Source: Pseudomonadales bacterium (GTDB taxonomy: Bacteria; Pseudomonadota; Gammaproteobacteria; Pseudomonadales; Pseudohongiellaceae). Taken from it: DNA of 64,000 nucleotides. The stretch lies in the NCBI GenBank assembly GCA_022819645.1, contig JAJEGU010000022.1:39643-103642 (forward strand). Direction: 5' to 3'. Position numbers and translations under genes: made by a program. Each line of letters begins with the position of its first letter. Positions within the stretch are counted from its first letter, which is position 1. The notes under the pieces were generated by a model. That model made no database searches and was not told the origin of the DNA. It saw only the letters and a program-made list of their open reading frames with translations. This document shows positions 17,017 through 26,642 of the stretch, piece by piece.

Positions 17017-18068
17017 TCGGACGCGCAGTTCTCATCACCGTATTGGCGGCGGCTTTGACCGGCTGCAGCGACGAGCTGAGCCGGGCGCGGCCCTATGTGC
17101 TCACCACCGCCACCACCGGCGGCGTGTTTTATCCCGTGGGAGTCGCCATCGCCACCATCGCCCACGCCGAATTGTCCGAGTCCGAAAACATTTCCCTGAC
17201 CGCCATCAGCTCCGCCGGCTCCATGGAGAATCTCAAGCTGTTGCGGGACAACCAGGCCCAGTTCGCGATTCTGCAGGGGCCTTTCGGCGCCTGGTCCTGG
17301 GCCGGGGAAGGGCCGGTACGGGAGCCCCAGACCCATATCCGCTCGGTGAGCGCGCTGTGGAAGAACGTCGAGCATTTCGTATTGCTGAGCGAACTCGCGA
17401 CCTCCGGCGACATCATGGACCTGAACAATCTCGACGGGGAACGCTATGTGCTTGGCGCGCGCAATTCCGGCGCCGAGCAGACCGGGCGCTTCATTCTGGA
17501 AACCCTGGGCGTGGACTACGAGAACAGGTTCACCCTGGGCTACATGGGCTACGGCCCCACCGTGGGCGCCATCCAGGACGGCAATATCGTCGGCATGAAC
17601 ATTCCCGCCGGCGCGCCGGTAAGTTCCATTACCCGGGCCTACGCCATCATGGGCGAGCGCATGCGGATTTTGAACTGGTCCCAGCAGGCCCTGGACCAGA
17701 TCAATGCGCGTTATCCCCTGTGGGACTGGTACGATTTTCCGCCGCTGACCTATCCCAATCAGACCGAGCCCGTGCGCACGGTGGCCTCGCCCAATGTGCT
17801 GGTGACCCGGGTCGATATTCCCGAAGCGGCGGTGTACCACATCACCCGGGTAATCTGGGAAAACCTCGCCACCCTGCAGGAAATCCACGGCGCCACCCGC
17901 GACATGAGGCCCGAAATCGCCATCGCCGGCCTTGGCGCCCCGCTGCACGCCGGTGCCCTGCGCTACTACCGGGAGGTGGGCCTGGAAATTCCGGAGCGGT
18001 TGCTGCTGGAAGAATCCTCGGCCATGGCGGCGCCCGGTCCCGGCAAGGAGCCTGACGCCAACCCATGA
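17013..18068 (+). CDS. TAXI-family TRAP transporter substrate-binding lipoprotein
   Basis: TAXI proteins bind small organic solutes in the periplasm and hand them to TRAP permeases. The family opening is visible: YVLTTATTGGVFYPVGVAIA, then ISSAGSMENLKLLRDNQAQF. I start it at TTG 17013, which overlaps the preceding stop (TTGA), has AAGAGGGG upstream and places a lipoprotein signal ending LTGC at the N-terminus. A TTG at 16986 in the same frame is possible but would put charged residues before the signal. The stop overlaps the permease gene (ATGA). Confidence 0.88.
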   Translation: MIGRAVLITVLAAALTGCSDELSRARPYVLTTATTGGVFYPVGVAIATIAHAELSESENISLTAISSAGSMENLKLLRDNQAQFAILQGPFGAWSWAGEGPVREPQTHIRSVSALWKNVEHFVLLSELATSGDIMDLNNLDGERYVLGARNSGAEQTGRFILETLGVDYENRFTLGYMGYGPTVGAIQDGNIVGMNIPAGAPVSSITRAYAIMGERMRILNWSQQALDQINARYPLWDWYDFPPLTYPNQTEPVRTVASPNVLVTRVDIPEAAVYHITRVIWENLATLQEIHGATRDMRPEIAIAGLGAPLHAGALRYYREVGLEIPERLLLEESSAMAAPGPGKEPDANP

Positions 18069-20068
18069 ATTCCACTCCACTGCGCTGGGCCGCCTTCGCT
18101 TTCGCCCTGTTCCATATCTATTGCAATGTGTTCGCAAGCATTTCCGAACTGTGGCTGTCGGCGATTCATTTTGGCGGTTTTGTCGCCATCTGCGCCCTGC
18201 TCGGCAATGAAGATCCGGGGCTGACGCGGCGCTCGCCGGCTTATTGGACCAATATCGGCCTGGCGCTGCTTGCGGTGTTCGTAGCTGCTTATCTCATCCT
18301 GTTCGAGAACGCGCTATACGCCCGGGAGACTGAATTCATCCTTGGCGATTTTGTGTTCGCATTGATCGCCATCGCCCTGGCCATCGAGTTTACCCGCCGC
18401 ACCACGGGCTGGTTCATGCCGGTCCTGATCGCTGTCAGCCTTTCCTACATCCTCTTTCTCGGGCGCTACATCGGCGGGGTATTCGCCTTTCCCGGTCTCA
18501 ACCTGGAAACCGTGCTCTATCGCAGCTATTTCACCAGCGAAGGCATGTTCGGGCTGACCGCGCAAATTTCTTCCACCTTCGTATTCATGTTCATCATCTT
18601 CGGCTCCTTCTTGCTCAAGTCCGGCGCCGGGGATTTCATCGTGCGGCTGGCCCAGTGCCTGGCGGGGCGTTTTACCGGCGGGGCGGGGCTTGTGGCGGTG
18701 GTGGGTTCCGGGCTGATGGGCTCGGTGTCGGGTTCGGCGGTGGCGAATACGGTTTCCACCGGAGTCATCACGATTCCCATGATGCGCAAGTCGGGTTTTC
18801 AGCCGCGCTTTGCCGCAGGGGTCGAGGCGGCTTCTTCCACCGGCGGCGCGCTGATGCCGCCGGTGATGGGGGCTGGCGCCTTTGTGTTGGCCAGCTATAC
18901 CCAGATTCCCTATCTCACCGTGATTGGCGCCTCCATGCTGCCCGCGGTGCTGTATTTTCTGACCGTATCTTTCTTTATCCGCATCGAGGCGAAACGGCTG
19001 GGGCTCGCGCCGCAGCTTGCCGCCGACGCCGAAAAAGTTTCCACGGTGCTGCGGGAAGGCTGGCATTTCATCATTCCCATCGTCACCTTGGTGGCTTTTC
19101 TGGTCAGCGGGCGCACCCCCACGACTTCGGCCGCTTTCGCCATCCTCAGCGTAATTGCGGCCTCGTGGATTTCGCCGCGCCCCATGGGACTCAATGACAT
19201 CTTCGACGCCGTGGCCAATGGCGTGAAAACCATGGTTTCCACGGCCCTGCTGCTGGTGGCGGTGGGCATCATCATCAATGTGGTCACCACCACGGGGGTC
19301 GGCAACGCCTTTTCGCTGATGATCGCCGATTGGGCCGGCGGCTCGCTGCTGATCACCCTGTTGCTGGTGGCCCTGGCCTCCCTGGTGCTCGGCATGGGAC
19401 TGCCGGTGACCGCTTCGTACATCGTGCTTGCCACGCTTTCGGCGCCGCTGATCTTCGACCTGATCAGCCAGTCGCAACTGCTGGAAGCCCTGCGGGCCGC
19501 CGATCCGCCTTCCAACGTGGCCGCCACCATCGGCCTGTTCGGCGGCGACGCGGCGCTCGCCCTGCAACAGATGCCATTGGAAATGAAGCAATTGGTCCGC
19601 GCCGAAATGCTGCCGGCGGAACTCCTCATGGGCATGCTGCTCAGTGCCCATCTGATCATATTCTGGCTATCCCAGGACAGTAATGTCACGCCACCGGTAT
19701 GTCTGGTATCCTTCGCCGCCGCGGGCATTGCCGGCACCCGGCCCATCGCCACGGGGTTCACGAGCTGGAAAATCGCCAAGGGGCTGTATCTGATACCCGT
19801 GCTGTTCGCCTATTCGCCGCTGATTTCCGGAAGCTGGGCCGAGCGGCTGGAAGTATTCCTCTGGGCCTGCCCGGGACTGTATGCCCTGGCGGGACTATTG
19901 CAATGGCACCTGGAGAAGCCCATCAATGCCATCATCGCCGTATTGCTCGCGCTCAGCGCGGCCCTGCTGATGTGGATGCCGCTGCCGATCTATTTTCATG
20001 CCGCCGGCGCCGCCCTGCTCGCCGGCGTCATCATCTGGCAACATCAGTTCGCCAAAACGACCCACTGA
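18065..20068 (+). CDS. TRAP transporter permease, fused 4TM/12TM type
   Basis: The 667-residue polytopic protein combines the small (DctQ-like) and large (DctM-like) membrane domains, as is typical for TAXI systems. Hallmarks include the VVGSGLMGSVSGSAVANTVST segment and the GAFVLASYTQIPYL region. The TTGVGNAFSLMIADWAGG and GMGLPVTASYIVLATLSAP segments are also present. It forms a secondary, ion-driven uptake system with the substrate-binding lipoprotein before it. The substrate is unknown. Confidence 0.92.
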   Translation: MNSTPLRWAAFAFALFHIYCNVFASISELWLSAIHFGGFVAICALLGNEDPGLTRRSPAYWTNIGLALLAVFVAAYLILFENALYARETEFILGDFVFALIAIALAIEFTRRTTGWFMPVLIAVSLSYILFLGRYIGGVFAFPGLNLETVLYRSYFTSEGMFGLTAQISSTFVFMFIIFGSFLLKSGAGDFIVRLAQCLAGRFTGGAGLVAVVGSGLMGSVSGSAVANTVSTGVITIPMMRKSGFQPRFAAGVEAASSTGGALMPPVMGAGAFVLASYTQIPYLTVIGASMLPAVLYFLTVSFFIRIEAKRLGLAPQLAADAEKVSTVLREGWHFIIPIVTLVAFLVSGRTPTTSAAFAILSVIAASWISPRPMGLNDIFDAVANGVKTMVSTALLLVAVGIIINVVTTTGVGNAFSLMIADWAGGSLLITLLLVALASLVLGMGLPVTASYIVLATLSAPLIFDLISQSQLLEALRAADPPSNVAATIGLFGGDAALALQQMPLEMKQLVRAEMLPAELLMGMLLSAHLIIFWLSQDSNVTPPVCLVSFAAAGIAGTRPIATGFTSWKIAKGLYLIPVLFAYSPLISGSWAERLEVFLWACPGLYALAGLLQWHLEKPINAIIAVLLALSAALLMWMPLPIYFHAAGAALLAGVIIWQHQFAKTTH

Positions 20069-20077
20069 GGAGTAACC

Positions 20078-21088
20078 ATGACTTCCCGCACCGCAAAACA
20101 GATTCACCTGATTGAACGACCCGCCGGCATGCCGGGCCACGAACACTTCCAGCTTGTGGAAGCGGACCTGCCCGAACCGGGCGAGGGCGAGGCCCTGGTG
20201 GAAAACCGCTATATGTCGGTTGATCCCTACATGCGCGGTCGCATGCGCGCCGACGCCGTGTACGCCGCACCGTTTCAACTCAATGCGCCCATGTACGGCG
20301 GGGCCGTGGGCGAAGTGGTGGAATCCAGGGACCCGAGCCTGAAGCCGGGGGATATCGTCCTCAATTTCGCCGCCTGGCAGGACCGGTTCGTGGCCAGGGC
20401 TTCCCACCTGCAGCGAATCGAACCCTTCGACCGCGAACGCATCTCGCTCTATCTCGGCGCCCTGGGCATGCCGGGAATGACGGCCTACGTGGGCCTGCGC
20501 AAGTTCGGCGAGCCGAAGGAGGGCGAGACGGTGTTCGTCTCCGCGGCATCCGGAGCGGTGGGCGCCAATGTCTGCCAGATCGCCAAACAGCAGGGCTGCC
20601 GGGTGGTAGGCAGCGTCGGCAGCGACGCCAAGGCCGAGTGGCTCAGGGACGAATGCGGCGTGGACGCCACCATCAACTACCGCAACTGCGGCAGCCTGAC
20701 CCGGGCGCTGAGCGCCGCTGCCCCCGATGGTGTCGACGTCTACTTCGAAAACGTCGGCGGCGACCATCTCCAGGCCGCCATCAATGTCATGAACCCGTTC
20801 GGCCGTGTCGTCGCCTGCGGCATGATTTCCGGCTACAACAATTCCGAACCCGTCCCCGGCCCCAACAACCTCATGTACATCGTCGGCAAGAAACTGCGTA
20901 TCCAGGGCTTCATCATCTCCGACCACGAAGACATGCGCCCGGACTTCGAAAAAGACATGAGCCAATGGATCATTGACGGCAAGATCCGCACCCGGGAAAC
21001 CGTCTACGAAGGCGTGGAAAACGCCGTAGACGCCTTCCTCGCCCTGTTCTCAGGTGAAAATTTCGGCAAAATGGTGGTGCGGTTCTGA
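20078..21088 (+). CDS. Zinc-independent MDR-family NADP-dependent oxidoreductase
   Basis: The 336-residue protein has the YMSVDPYMRGRM segment near residues 47-58 and the nucleotide-binding turn SAASGAVGANVCQIAKQQG near 151-169. Both match the leukotriene-B4 dehydrogenase/CurA-like branch, which reduces the double bond of alpha,beta-unsaturated carbonyls. The zinc-binding Cys residues of alcohol dehydrogenases are absent. A good ribosome site (GAGGAG) precedes ATG 20078. It lies nine bases after the TRAP permease and may be co-transcribed, but its substrate is unknown. Confidence 0.88.
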   Translation: MTSRTAKQIHLIERPAGMPGHEHFQLVEADLPEPGEGEALVENRYMSVDPYMRGRMRADAVYAAPFQLNAPMYGGAVGEVVESRDPSLKPGDIVLNFAAWQDRFVARASHLQRIEPFDRERISLYLGALGMPGMTAYVGLRKFGEPKEGETVFVSAASGAVGANVCQIAKQQGCRVVGSVGSDAKAEWLRDECGVDATINYRNCGSLTRALSAAAPDGVDVYFENVGGDHLQAAINVMNPFGRVVACGMISGYNNSEPVPGPNNLMYIVGKKLRIQGFIISDHEDMRPDFEKDMSQWIIDGKIRTRETVYEGVENAVDAFLALFSGENFGKMVVRF

Positions 21089-21185
21089 ATGTGGACAGAC
21101 ACAAATTGAAGCGGCGGAATACCGCGCCCCACTCGGGGAGGGATCCGGAAGCAATACGATAGAATGACTCGCAATCACGGGTCCG

Positions 21186-21206
21186 GGAGCCTGCGGCGCA
21201 GGCTCC
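21186..21206. repeat. Minimal 21-bp palindrome of the GGAGCC repeat family
   Basis: A core GGAGCCTGC-GGC-GCAGGCTCC is a nine-base-arm palindrome in the gap between the oxidoreductase gene and vsr. It is the shortest size class of the dispersed family whose full-length form is at 31016-31182. The same 21-bp core occurs at 40463-40483 and, with the spacer GCC in place of GGC, at 58312-58332. It could form a hairpin in a transcript from either strand. Confidence 0.8.
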
Positions 21207-21253
21207 TGGTTCCTGGGACCGCGAAAAACAAAAAACAAGCAACGGCTGGACAC

Positions 21254-21685
21254 ATGGCCGATACAATATCAAGGGAGCGGCGCAGCGAACTGATGGGCCG
21301 CGTCCGCTCCAGGAACAGCAAAATCGAATTGCTCGTCCGCAGCCTTGTGCACAGGATGGGTTACAGATTCCGCTTGCACAGGAAGGAATTGCCAGGGAAA
21401 CCGGACCTGGTGTTTTCCAGCCGGAGAAAGGTGATTTTCGTCCACGGCTGTTTCTGGCATTGGCATCCAGACCCGGACTGCAAGCACGCCCGCATGCCCA
21501 AGTCCCGAAAGGATTTCTGGCGACCCAAGCTGGAGGGGAACCGCCGCCGGGATTTTCAAAACAGGAAAAACCTGAACGAACTCGGCTGGGAGGTGCTGGA
21601 AATCTGGGAATGCGAGATTGGGGACGTGGAATACATCAAGTCCAGAATCAGGGACTTCCTGGAACCAGTCCGTGGGGGTGGCTGA
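21254..21685 (+). CDS. vsr: Very short patch repair endonuclease
   Basis: Vsr nicks DNA beside T:G mismatches that arise by deamination of 5-methylcytosine. From ATG 21254 the protein has 143 residues. It contains RRSELMGRVRSRNSKIE at the N-terminus, LPGKPDLVF with the metal-binding Asp 51, the FVHGCFWHWH segment with zinc ligands Cys 66 and His 71, then Cys 76 and Cys 120 (EIWEC). Upstream codons in the same frame give an unrelated low-quality extension. No cytosine-C5 methyltransferase gene, its usual partner, is visible in the window. It sits at the start of the restriction island. Confidence 0.92.
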   Translation: MADTISRERRSELMGRVRSRNSKIELLVRSLVHRMGYRFRLHRKELPGKPDLVFSSRRKVIFVHGCFWHWHPDPDCKHARMPKSRKDFWRPKLEGNRRRDFQNRKNLNELGWEVLEIWECEIGDVEYIKSRIRDFLEPVRGGG

Positions 21686-21819
21686 ATACTCCATCTTTGG
21701 TCAATCCACCCTCTCCCCGGTCATCCTGCGCACAATCGTAGTATCTCATTCCAATCCCCTGATAAGAGTCCCGAGGAGGCATGTCAGGCTGTCGCTGTGC
21801 GGGCGGCGGGAAGAGCGGG

Positions 21820-22050
21820 GTAAACAAAGACCCATCCAAGAATGAGGAGTTGAGCGCGATGTTGTCTCGCTCACGGCGTCTGGGGTGATTCGGGCTGCCG
21901 CTGCCAAGGATAAGTTCATGCTGGCTGTGGTGTCTGGTGTCGAGGGTGCCGGTGCATGCCCGACCGTTCGCTTGGTCCACGATCCGTTGAAACAACTTGA
22001 AGCCGGGGCGGAAGACGGAAAGATCAATCTCATGGGTGTACGACGTTTAC
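21820..22050 (+). pseudogene. Decayed coding remnant upstream of hsdR, possibly a DUF3883-like C-terminus
   Basis: Two partial frames read like protein. One ends in KDPSKNEELSAM before running into a stop. The other, shifted frame reads DVVSLTASGVIRAAAAKDKF then MLAVVSGVEGAGACPTVRL and LVHDPLKQLEAG. The second resembles, by eye, the closing beta strand and helix of DUF3883-type nuclease-associated domains. There is no intact start or full domain, so I treat it as a remnant. The complementary strand and the open frame joined to hsdR are weaker readings. Confidence is low. Confidence 0.3.
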
Positions 22051-22219
22051 AGAACCGCGGCGTACATCAATTTGACAACGATGCAATTCAGGGGAAAGAG
22101 GAGACTTCGGACGAAACTCCCGAATAAGTGGTTGTCAAGACGTTGCCGGACTCAGCGGTTGGGTGCTGCACAGGCTGGCAACTCGCCGTGTGGCGTACAG
22201 CTCATGCTCTGCATGAATG

Positions 22220-22270
22220 CGCGTAATCAGCACAATCATATTGCGGCAATTACGCGTCCTGTCTTACACT
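22220..22270 (+). promoter_or_regulatory. Candidate hsdR promoter with inverted-repeat operator
   Basis: A possible -35 box TTGCGG (22241-22246) and -10 box TACACT (22265-22270) are separated by 18 bp. An 8-bp inverted repeat, CGCGTAAT (22220-22227) and ATTACGCG (22249-22256), flanks and overlaps the -35 region. That is a typical layout for a repressor site. Transcription would start near 22277, about 70 bp before the hsdR ATG. This is inferred from sequence pattern only. Confidence 0.35.
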
Positions 22271-22347
22271 CGCCGCATGAAATGCATCGCAATTCTGTCG
22301 TTCCTGATTGCTTTTTCCCGCGCCATCCGCATCGCTTGAGTGGCCGG

Positions 22348-25098
22348 ATGTCGCATGATCCAAACCAGACCCCCGAGCAAATTGCCCGCGATCAGATCGA
22401 CGACCGATTGCGCGCGGCCGGCTGGCAGGTGCAAGACAAGCGGGCTCTGGACTTCTCCGCGGGCCCGGGTATAGCCGTACGCGAGTACCAGACAGATATT
22501 GGCCCGGCCGACTATGTCCTGTTTGCCGACAGGAGCGCGGTAGGCGTGATCGAGGCCAAGCCCGAAGACTGGGGAGACAGACTCACCACGGTCGAAGAGC
22601 AGACCGAAGGCTACGCCAAGGCCAGGCTCAAGTGGGTCGCCAATTCACAACCCTTGCCTTTTCTCTATGAGAGCACCGGAACGCTAACCCGGTTCACCAA
22701 CGGACGCGACCCCAATCCGCGTTCCCGCGAAATTTTTTCATTCCATCGTCCGGAAACGCTCCGTTCCTGGATGCAAGCGCCGGCCTCCTTCCGTTCGGGA
22801 ATCGCCGCGCTGCCGCCGCTCGACACAGACGGACTGCGCGACTGCCAGGTCAAGGCCATCACCCGACTCGAATCGTCCTTGCAACTGGACAAGCCCCGCG
22901 CCCTGATCCAAATGGCGACCGGCTCCGGCAAGACTTTTACCGCGATCACCGAGGTTTACCGCCTGCTGAAACACGCCGACGCGAGGCGGGTACTGTTCCT
23001 CGTCGACACGCGTAACCTCGGCGAACAGGCCGAGCAGGAGTTCATGGCTTTCCTCCCAAACGACGACAACCGCAAGTTCACCGAGTTGTACAACGTACAG
23101 CGTCTCACCTCGCCCGGCATCGCCGGCGACAGCCAGGTCGTCATTTCCACCATTCAACGCATGTACGCGACGCTCAAGGGCGAGGAACTCGACCCGGGCG
23201 CCGAAGAGGAGCATCCCGCCGAGCGGCAATGGCGCCCCAAACAGCCGCTTCCGGTGGTCTACAGCGCCGCGCTGCCGCCGGAGTTTTTCGACGTCGTGAT
23301 CATCGACGAATGCCACCGCTCGATTTACAACCTGTGGCGCCAGGTAATCGAATACTTCGACGCTTTCCTCATCGGACTCACCGCGACGCCCGATAACCGC
23401 ACCTATGGCTTCTTCCAGAAAAACGTCGTCAGCGAATACACCCACGAAGACGCCGTGGCGGACAAGGTAAACGTCGGCAACGAGGTCTACCTGATCGAGA
23501 CCAAAATCTCGCAAAGCGGCGAAACGCTGCGGCCCGAGCAGCTTGTGGAAAAGCGTGAACGGCAAACCCGCGCGCGACGATGGGAAGTGCAGGAGGAGCC
23601 CGAGGAATACAGCGCTTCCGCGCTCGACCGCTCAGTGGTCAACCCGGACCAGATTCACACCGTCATACGCGCTTTCCGCGACAACTGGCGACGAATATTT
23701 CCGGGCCGCGAGGAACTTCCCAAGACGCTGGTTTTCGCCAAGACCGACAGCCACGCCGACGACATTATTCAGACGGTTCGGCGGGAGTTCGGCGAGGGCA
23801 ACGATTTCTGCCGCAAGATCACCAACGCCGCCAGGAATCCCAAGTCGTCCCTCTCGGCTTTCCGCAATGACTACTACCCCCGAATTGCAGTCACCGTCGA
23901 CATGATCGCCACCGGCACCGACGTAAAACCGCTCGAATGCCTGCTGTTCATGCGGGACGTCAGGTCCAGCAACTATTTCGAACAGATGAAGGGCCGCGGC
24001 ACCCGCGTTCTCGAAGCCGATGAACTCAAAAAGGTCACGCCTTCCGCCCCGGCCAAGACGCATTACGTGATTGTTGACGCGGTGGGCGTGACGAAGTCGC
24101 TCAAGACAGCGAGCCGACCGCTGGACTCCAAACCTTCGGTCCCTTTCAAGGATCTCGCCACGAGCCTGATGATGGGCGATCGTTCCGAAACAACCGTAAG
24201 CTCGCTCGCGGCGCGCCTTTCCCGCATCGACCACACACTCGGAGAAGAAGAACAGTCCAGAATCGCCGACGCCGCGGGCAAGCCGCTGGGCGCGGTCGTG
24301 CGCGAGTTGTTCGACGCGATCGACCCCGACCGGGTCGAGGCCGACGCCAGGGCCGCGGGCCACGCCGAACCCGGCGACGCCGAAATGCAAGCGGCGCGGG
24401 AGCAACGCGTCAAGCAGGCCGCCAACGTCTTCACCGGCCCGCTCATCGAACTCATCGACACGATCCGCCGCGACGGCGAACAGACCATCGACCACGACAA
24501 CCTCGACGAGTTGCTGAGAACCGAATGGGCCGGCGACGTTGCCGGAAACGCGAAGCAGATGGCGCGGGAATTCGAGGAATATCTCAAGGAGAATCGCGAC
24601 GAGATCGAGGCGCTCGCGATCTATTTCACCCAGCCAGCCCGCCGTGCGGCCGTCACGTACGCGATGCTCAAAACCGTGCTCGCCAGGCTCAAGGAGGATC
24701 GCCCGCGCCTCGCCCCGCTAACCGTCTGGCGGGCCTACGCGCATCTCGACGACTACAGGGGCGGGAATCCGACCGGGGAACTCACGGCGCTCGTCGCGCT
24801 GATCCGGCGCGTCTGCGGTCTCGACGAAACGCTGACCCGCCATTCCGACCGGGTACGGCGCAATTTTCAGAACTGGATACTGCGGCGCCACGCCGGAGCG
24901 GGCGAGAAGTTTTCCGAAGAACAAATGGCATGGCTGCGGATGATCCGGGACCACCTCGCGACCTCCATTGCCATCGAACGCGACGACCTGGAGCTTGCCC
25001 CCTTCGCCTCCCGCGGCGGCCTCGGCCGGATGCACACGCTGTTCGGTGAGCGGATGGATGACATCATGGCCGAAGTGAGCGAGGCGTTGGCGGCGTGA
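22348..25098 (+). CDS. hsdR: Type I restriction enzyme R subunit
   Basis: HsdR is the translocase and nuclease of a type I RM complex. From ATG 22348 the protein has 916 residues. An N-terminal nuclease signature is seen as Asp 55 followed by Glu 69-x-Lys 71 (IEAK). The helicase core has Walker A ATGSGKT (190-196), a DECH box (320-323) and TATPDNRTYG. A C-terminal helicase lobe (FAKTDSHADDIIQ, VDMIATGTDVKPLECL, QMKGRGTR) and an EcoEI-type C-terminal domain follow. The open frame extends upstream to about 21997 but that part is not protein-like. The stop overlaps the hsdS GTG start. Confidence 0.94.
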   Translation: MSHDPNQTPEQIARDQIDDRLRAAGWQVQDKRALDFSAGPGIAVREYQTDIGPADYVLFADRSAVGVIEAKPEDWGDRLTTVEEQTEGYAKARLKWVANSQPLPFLYESTGTLTRFTNGRDPNPRSREIFSFHRPETLRSWMQAPASFRSGIAALPPLDTDGLRDCQVKAITRLESSLQLDKPRALIQMATGSGKTFTAITEVYRLLKHADARRVLFLVDTRNLGEQAEQEFMAFLPNDDNRKFTELYNVQRLTSPGIAGDSQVVISTIQRMYATLKGEELDPGAEEEHPAERQWRPKQPLPVVYSAALPPEFFDVVIIDECHRSIYNLWRQVIEYFDAFLIGLTATPDNRTYGFFQKNVVSEYTHEDAVADKVNVGNEVYLIETKISQSGETLRPEQLVEKRERQTRARRWEVQEEPEEYSASALDRSVVNPDQIHTVIRAFRDNWRRIFPGREELPKTLVFAKTDSHADDIIQTVRREFGEGNDFCRKITNAARNPKSSLSAFRNDYYPRIAVTVDMIATGTDVKPLECLLFMRDVRSSNYFEQMKGRGTRVLEADELKKVTPSAPAKTHYVIVDAVGVTKSLKTASRPLDSKPSVPFKDLATSLMMGDRSETTVSSLAARLSRIDHTLGEEEQSRIADAAGKPLGAVVRELFDAIDPDRVEADARAAGHAEPGDAEMQAAREQRVKQAANVFTGPLIELIDTIRRDGEQTIDHDNLDELLRTEWAGDVAGNAKQMAREFEEYLKENRDEIEALAIYFTQPARRAAVTYAMLKTVLARLKEDRPRLAPLTVWRAYAHLDDYRGGNPTGELTALVALIRRVCGLDETLTRHSDRVRRNFQNWILRRHAGAGEKFSEEQMAWLRMIRDHLATSIAIERDDLELAPFASRGGLGRMHTLFGERMDDIMAEVSEALAA

Positions 25099-26642
25099 TA
25101 AAGCACTACTGGGATATCCCGCCAACGTGGAAATGGACAGTTGTCGGCGAATTGGGAGATGTCGTTTCTGGCGGAACACCTTCCACGAAAGTTTCCGAAT
25201 ATTGGGGAGGCAATGTGATCTGGTTCGCGCCATCGGACCTGACAGGATACAAGCAGAAATTCATTACTCGCGGTGCTAAAACCTTGACTCAGCAGGGTCT
25301 TGCCAAATCTTCCGCCAAACTCATGCCTCCTGGAAGCGTGATGTTTTCATCTCGCGCACCTATCGGCTACGTTGCCATAATCAAAGAACCGTCAGCGACA
25401 AATCAAGGATTTAAATCTATCGTCCCATACGGCGAATTGTTCAACGAATACATTTACTACTATTTTCAGGCCACAAAGCATATTGCGGAAGAGCGGGCGA
25501 CCGGGACTACATTCAAGGAACTATCCGGTTCTGCATTCAAGGCTCTGCCGATTCCGGTTGCTCCAGTCAACGAACAACGCCGCATCGTGGAGAAAATCGA
25601 GGCGCTGTTCGACGAGATCGACAAGGGCGTCGAGAGCCTCCGCGCCGCGAAATCCACCCTCGACCTGTACCGCAAGTCCCTGCTCAAATCCGCCTTCGAA
25701 GGCCGCCTTACCGCCGACTGGCGGGCACAGAACCCCGACAAGCTCGAAGATCCGGAAGCCCTCCTCTCCCGCATCCGCAAGGAGCGCGAGCACCGCCACC
25801 AAGCCGCCCTTGAAGAATGGGGAAAAGCTTCGGCCAAATGGAAACAGGACGGAGAAAAAGGCAAGAAACCCACGAAACCGAAGAAGCCTCGGGCTCTTCC
25901 AGTTAAGGCGGATAATATCGGCATTACTGGCTGGACCAGGGTGCCACTCGGCCTTGTCATCGATAACCCGATCTACGGCACATCGAAAAAGTGCGATTAC
26001 GACGCAGGAGCGAAGGGAGTTCTCCGCATCCCAAATCTGGGTACCAAGTACATCGATTCATCGGATCTGAAATCTGCCGATTTTGACAAAACAGAGATTG
26101 AGAAGTATTCGTTGATTAAGGGAGATGTCCTCACCATCCGTTCAAATGGAAGCCTTTCCATTGTTGGCAAGCCAGCAATTGTTAGGAACCGAGATACCGA
26201 CTTTCTATTCGCGGGCTATCTTATTCGGCTTCGTCCAATAGCAGCATTGCTAGTTCCAATGAATCTCGTTTACTTGATGACGGAACCAAGCATTCGGGCA
26301 CAGATCGACGCCAAAGCCAAATCGACCAGTGGCGTAAACAATATCAGCGCTCAGGAGTTGCAAGAACTCCAAGCACCCATCTGTTCCCTCAATGAACAAG
26401 CCGAGATTGTTCGCATACTCGATGAACGCCTTGGAGCTGCGGAGACACTCAAAATCGAACTTAACAAAAGCCTCGAATACGCCGACGCATTGCGCCAATC
26501 CATCCTGAAGGACGCATTTTCCGGCAAACTCGTCCCCCAAGATCCGAACGACGAACCCGCCGCCGCCCTTCTGCAACGCATTCTGGCAAACAAGACTTCC
26601 CACAACCCAGATCGAAAGAAGCGTAAGGTATCGACCGCATGA
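25095..26642 (+). CDS. hsdS: Type I restriction enzyme specificity subunit S
   Basis: HsdS recognises the bipartite DNA target. The 515-residue protein starts at GTG 25095, overlapping the hsdR stop. Two target recognition domains are visible. The first spans about residues 1-160 (SGGTPSTKVSEYWGGNVIW; PIPVAPVNEQRRIVEKIEAL) and the second about 270-450 (LQAPICSLNEQAEIVRILDE). Each is followed by a conserved coiled-coil helix. A Lys-rich linker near 245-265 (KGKKPTKPKKPR) separates them. The last bases overlap fic (ATGA). Confidence 0.93.
   Translation: MIKHYWDIPPTWKWTVVGELGDVVSGGTPSTKVSEYWGGNVIWFAPSDLTGYKQKFITRGAKTLTQQGLAKSSAKLMPPGSVMFSSRAPIGYVAIIKEPSATNQGFKSIVPYGELFNEYIYYYFQATKHIAEERATGTTFKELSGSAFKALPIPVAPVNEQRRIVEKIEALFDEIDKGVESLRAAKSTLDLYRKSLLKSAFEGRLTADWRAQNPDKLEDPEALLSRIRKEREHRHQAALEEWGKASAKWKQDGEKGKKPTKPKKPRALPVKADNIGITGWTRVPLGLVIDNPIYGTSKKCDYDAGAKGVLRIPNLGTKYIDSSDLKSADFDKTEIEKYSLIKGDVLTIRSNGSLSIVGKPAIVRNRDTDFLFAGYLIRLRPIAALLVPMNLVYLMTEPSIRAQIDAKAKSTSGVNNISAQELQELQAPICSLNEQAEIVRILDERLGAAETLKIELNKSLEYADALRQSILKDAFSGKLVPQDPNDEPAAALLQRILANKTSHNPDRKKRKVSTA

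Noticed and set aside
18314..19651. 445-codon minus-strand frame rich in His, Gln and Gly
   Set aside because: Composition is that of the reverse complement of a hydrophobic TRAP permease gene; no start context or family resemblance.
21648..21995. 115-codon minus-strand frame over the vsr-hsdR gap
   Set aside because: It includes the GGTCATCCTGCG repeat similarity, lacks a ribosome site and is not protein-like across its length.
21997..22347. N-terminal extension of hsdR
   Set aside because: In frame but not similar to HsdR starts; ATG 22348 gives the normal N-terminus and follows the candidate promoter.
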